From Variovorax paradoxus (GTDB lineage Bacteria > Pseudomonadota > Gammaproteobacteria > Burkholderiales > Burkholderiaceae_C): 64,000 bases of DNA. The stretch lies in contig NZ_CP046622.1 in assembly GCF_009755665.1 (NCBI RefSeq), positions 1,922,001-1,986,000 of the forward strand, read 5' to 3'. This document shows positions 62,153-64,000 of this stretch, in pieces. The position numbers were made by a program, and so were the translations under genes. Under the pieces are notes generated by a model, which saw nothing but the letters and a program-made list of their open reading frames with translations, had not been told where the DNA came from and did no database searches. Each line of letters starts with the position of its first letter. The first letter of the stretch is position 1.

Positions 62153-63964
62153 TTAGAGCACGTCGCTCGCGAAGTCGGCCAGCCGCGAACGCTCGCCGCG
62201 CGCCAGCGTGATGTGGCCGCCGTGCGGCCAGCCCTTGAACTTGTCGACCGCGAAGGTCAGGCCCGAAGAGCCTTCCGTGAGGTACGGCGTATCGATCTGC
62301 GCGAGGTTGCCCATGCAGATGATCTTGGTGCCCGGGCCGGCCCGGGTGATCAGCGTCTTCATCTGCTTGGGCGTGAGGTTCTGCGCTTCGTCGATGATCA
62401 CGTACTTGTTCAGGAAGGTGCGGCCGCGCATGAAGTTCATGCTCTTGACCTTGATACGGCTGCGGATCAGCTCGTTGGTGGCCGCGCGGCCCCATTCGCC
62501 GGCGCCGCCGCCGTCACCCTTCGCCAGAAACTCGAGGTTGTCATCGAGCGCGCCCATCCAGGGGCCCATTTTTTCTTCCTCGGTGCCGGGCAGGAAGCCG
62601 ATGTCCTCGCCCACGCTCACCGTGGCGCGGGTCATGATGATCTCGGTGTAGCGGCGGTCGTCGAGCACCTGCGTCAGGCCCGAGGCCAGCGCCATCAGCG
62701 TCTTGCCGGTACCGGCGGTGCCGGTGAGGGTGACGAAGTCGACCTCCGGGTCCATCAGCAGGTTCATCGCGAAGTTCTGCTCGCGGTTGCGCGTGTTCAC
62801 GCCCCACACCGCGTTCTTGCCCGAGCTGTAGTCCTTCAGTGTCTTGAACACCGCGGTCTTGTCGCGGATTTCGGTGACCCGGGCGTACATGCTCGGCTCG
62901 CCCGGCGCCTCGAAGTACACGAACTGGTTGATGTACAGGTTGGGCACCAGCGGGCCGCTGATGCGGTAGAAGGTGCTGCTGCCGCTTTGCCAGCTCTCGA
63001 CGGTCTTGCTTTGGCGCGTCCAGAAGTCCGCCGGCAGCGCGAGCGAGCCTGCGTAGAGCAGGTCGCCGTCTTCCAGCGTCTTGTCGTTCTGGTAGTCGTC
63101 GGCGGCCAAGCCGAGGGCGCGCGCCTTGACGCGCATGTTGATGTCCTTCGACACCAGCACCACCTCTTGCTTTGGCCGGCCGGGCTGGTCCTTGGCGTAC
63201 TGGTCGCGCAATGCCTGGACCACGCCCAGGATCTGGTTGTCCGCCTTGCCCTGGGGCAGGCTGACCGGCAGCGAATAGTCGAGCGGCGCGGTCTGGAAGA
63301 ACAGCTTGCCGCCGGCCTCCCGGTGGCCCGTGGTGTCGAGCTTCAGCCCCTTGGCAATGTCGGCGTCCTGCGCCGCGGCCAGCGCGTCGAGCGTGCGGCT
63401 GGTCTGGCGGCCATTGCGGGCGACTTCCGTGGTGCCCTTCTTGTGGCCGTCCAGTTCCTCGAGCACGATCATCGGCAGGAAGATGTCGTGTTCCTCGAAG
63501 CGGAACAGGCACATCGGGTCGTGCAGAAGCACGTTCGTGTCGAGCACGAACAGCTTGGCCGGGCCGTTGGACTTGGCGCGCTTGGTGCGGGCTGGGGTTT
63601 GCGGCACCGCAACTTGCGCCGGCGCCGGCACATAGGCGGCCGGCGGTGCTTCGGGCTCGCTGCGGGCAGCGGGCCGCTGCTCCCGATTTCGGTCCTCGTT
63701 GCGTTCCTGGTTCCGCTCCTGATTGCGGGAAGAGGCGGTTTTCGACCTGCCACGGCTCGCAGGCGCGGCTTCCGCACCGCCGCCTACCGCCTCGGCGGCG
63801 TTGCGGTCGAACAATTCCAAGGGCTGGGGGCCGCTCGTCGAGGCCGAGTCGGCGCGCGATTCGCCCGAGCGGCGCGATCCTTTGTGCGAGGAGCGGGCGG
63901 GTGCATCGTGCGCATCCGGCGAGAGCAATGCGGCGCGTTTCGTGGGGGCGGGAGGCAGTGGCAT
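62153..63964 (-). CDS. PhoH family protein with N-terminal PIN domain
   Basis: This 603-residue protein combines a PIN-type RNase domain (LFVLDTNVLLHDP at 138-150, then PMIVLEELDGHKKG and an acidic VSKDINMRVKA) with a PhoH RNA helicase/ATPase domain (Walker A LTGTAGTGKTLM at 413-424, Walker B YVIIDEAQNLTPKQMK, and a FNFMRGRTF-like loop). Such PhoH2-type proteins degrade or unwind RNA. Residues 1-135 are disordered and Arg/Pro/Ser-rich, with RNQERNQERNEDRNRE at 80-95. The ATG at 63964 gives MPLPPAPTKRAALLS. The remaining 36 bases at the window end hold nothing recognisable. Confidence 0.95.
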   Translation of the reverse strand: MPLPPAPTKRAALLSPDAHDAPARSSHKGSRRSGESRADSASTSGPQPLELFDRNAAEAVGGGAEAAPASRGRSKTASSRNQERNQERNEDRNREQRPAARSEPEAPPAAYVPAPAQVAVPQTPARTKRAKSNGPAKLFVLDTNVLLHDPMCLFRFEEHDIFLPMIVLEELDGHKKGTTEVARNGRQTSRTLDALAAAQDADIAKGLKLDTTGHREAGGKLFFQTAPLDYSLPVSLPQGKADNQILGVVQALRDQYAKDQPGRPKQEVVLVSKDINMRVKARALGLAADDYQNDKTLEDGDLLYAGSLALPADFWTRQSKTVESWQSGSSTFYRISGPLVPNLYINQFVYFEAPGEPSMYARVTEIRDKTAVFKTLKDYSSGKNAVWGVNTRNREQNFAMNLLMDPEVDFVTLTGTAGTGKTLMALASGLTQVLDDRRYTEIIMTRATVSVGEDIGFLPGTEEEKMGPWMGALDDNLEFLAKGDGGGAGEWGRAATNELIRSRIKVKSMNFMRGRTFLNKYVIIDEAQNLTPKQMKTLITRAGPGTKIICMGNLAQIDTPYLTEGSSGLTFAVDKFKGWPHGGHITLARGERSRLADFASDVL

Positions 63965-64000
63965 GTGTCAGGTCGCTCGCAGGAGTTGAAAACCAGAAAA

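Overview
The window is GC-rich, densely coded chromosomal DNA that looks like a member of the Comamonadaceae (Burkholderiales, Betaproteobacteria), probably Variovorax or a close relative. The grounds are a PHA phasin, a betaproteobacterial H-NS-type protein, EF-P with Arg32 next to its rhamnosyltransferase EarP, rpoD next to dnaG, and the surE-pcm-nlpD-rpoS cluster. The genus is inferred from gene content, not proved. Apart from the odd tonB, this is core-genome DNA: I see no insertion sequence, prophage, CRISPR array, rRNA operon or integrase.

Layout. 1-8.2 kb: a truncated HPP membrane protein, a Bcr/CflA efflux pump, rpoD and dnaG on the minus strand, a YihY membrane protein and a short-chain dehydrogenase. 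8.2-11.2 kb: phasin, a histone-deacetylase-like enzyme overlapping a thioesterase, and two small stress or envelope proteins. 11.3-17.6 kb, plus strand: pncB, a sodium:proton antiporter, a 2-hydroxyacid dehydrogenase, rmuC and an MFS transporter. 17.6-21.2 kb, minus strand: a LOG protein, an enoyl-CoA hydratase relative, efp and earP. 21.3-26.3 kb: an M20 peptidase, uvrC, pgsA and an EamA exporter. 26.3-29.4 kb: a LysR regulator divergent from a haloacetate-dehalogenase-like hydrolase and a tartrate/D-malate dehydrogenase. 29.5-34.9 kb: HU, tRNA-Val, ppiD, several small genes, tRNA-His and an H-NS protein. 35-41.1 kb: a quinone oxidoreductase, then surE-pcm-nlpD-rpoS and rlmD.

41.1-50 kb is mainly an iron locus. 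hemP, exbD, exbB, a frame-disrupted tonB and bfd lie on the minus strand. A siderophore receptor, a PiuC-type dioxygenase, a PepSY protein and a b-type cytochrome lie on the plus strand, and bacterioferritin faces them. 50-56 kb: ahpC-ahpF with a near-consensus OxyR site, then divergent ppsR and ppsA. 56-60 kb: rpsF-priB-rpsR-rplI-dnaB, with DnaA-box-like 9-mers just before dnaB. 59.9-62 kb: a tightly coupled minus-strand operon (VOC, GyrI-like, MGMT-like, WYL regulator) preceded by a 15-bp inverted repeat with an alternative pairing partner. 62-64 kb: a PIN-PhoH ATPase.

Most promising leads: the doubly frameshifted tonB at two poly-G tracts, the switch-like inverted repeat ahead of the VOC-GyrI-MGMT-WYL operon, the OxyR site at ahpC, the DnaA boxes at dnaB, and the PepSY/cytochrome b pair after the siderophore receptor. 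No wholly new multi-gene system is proved by the sequence alone.
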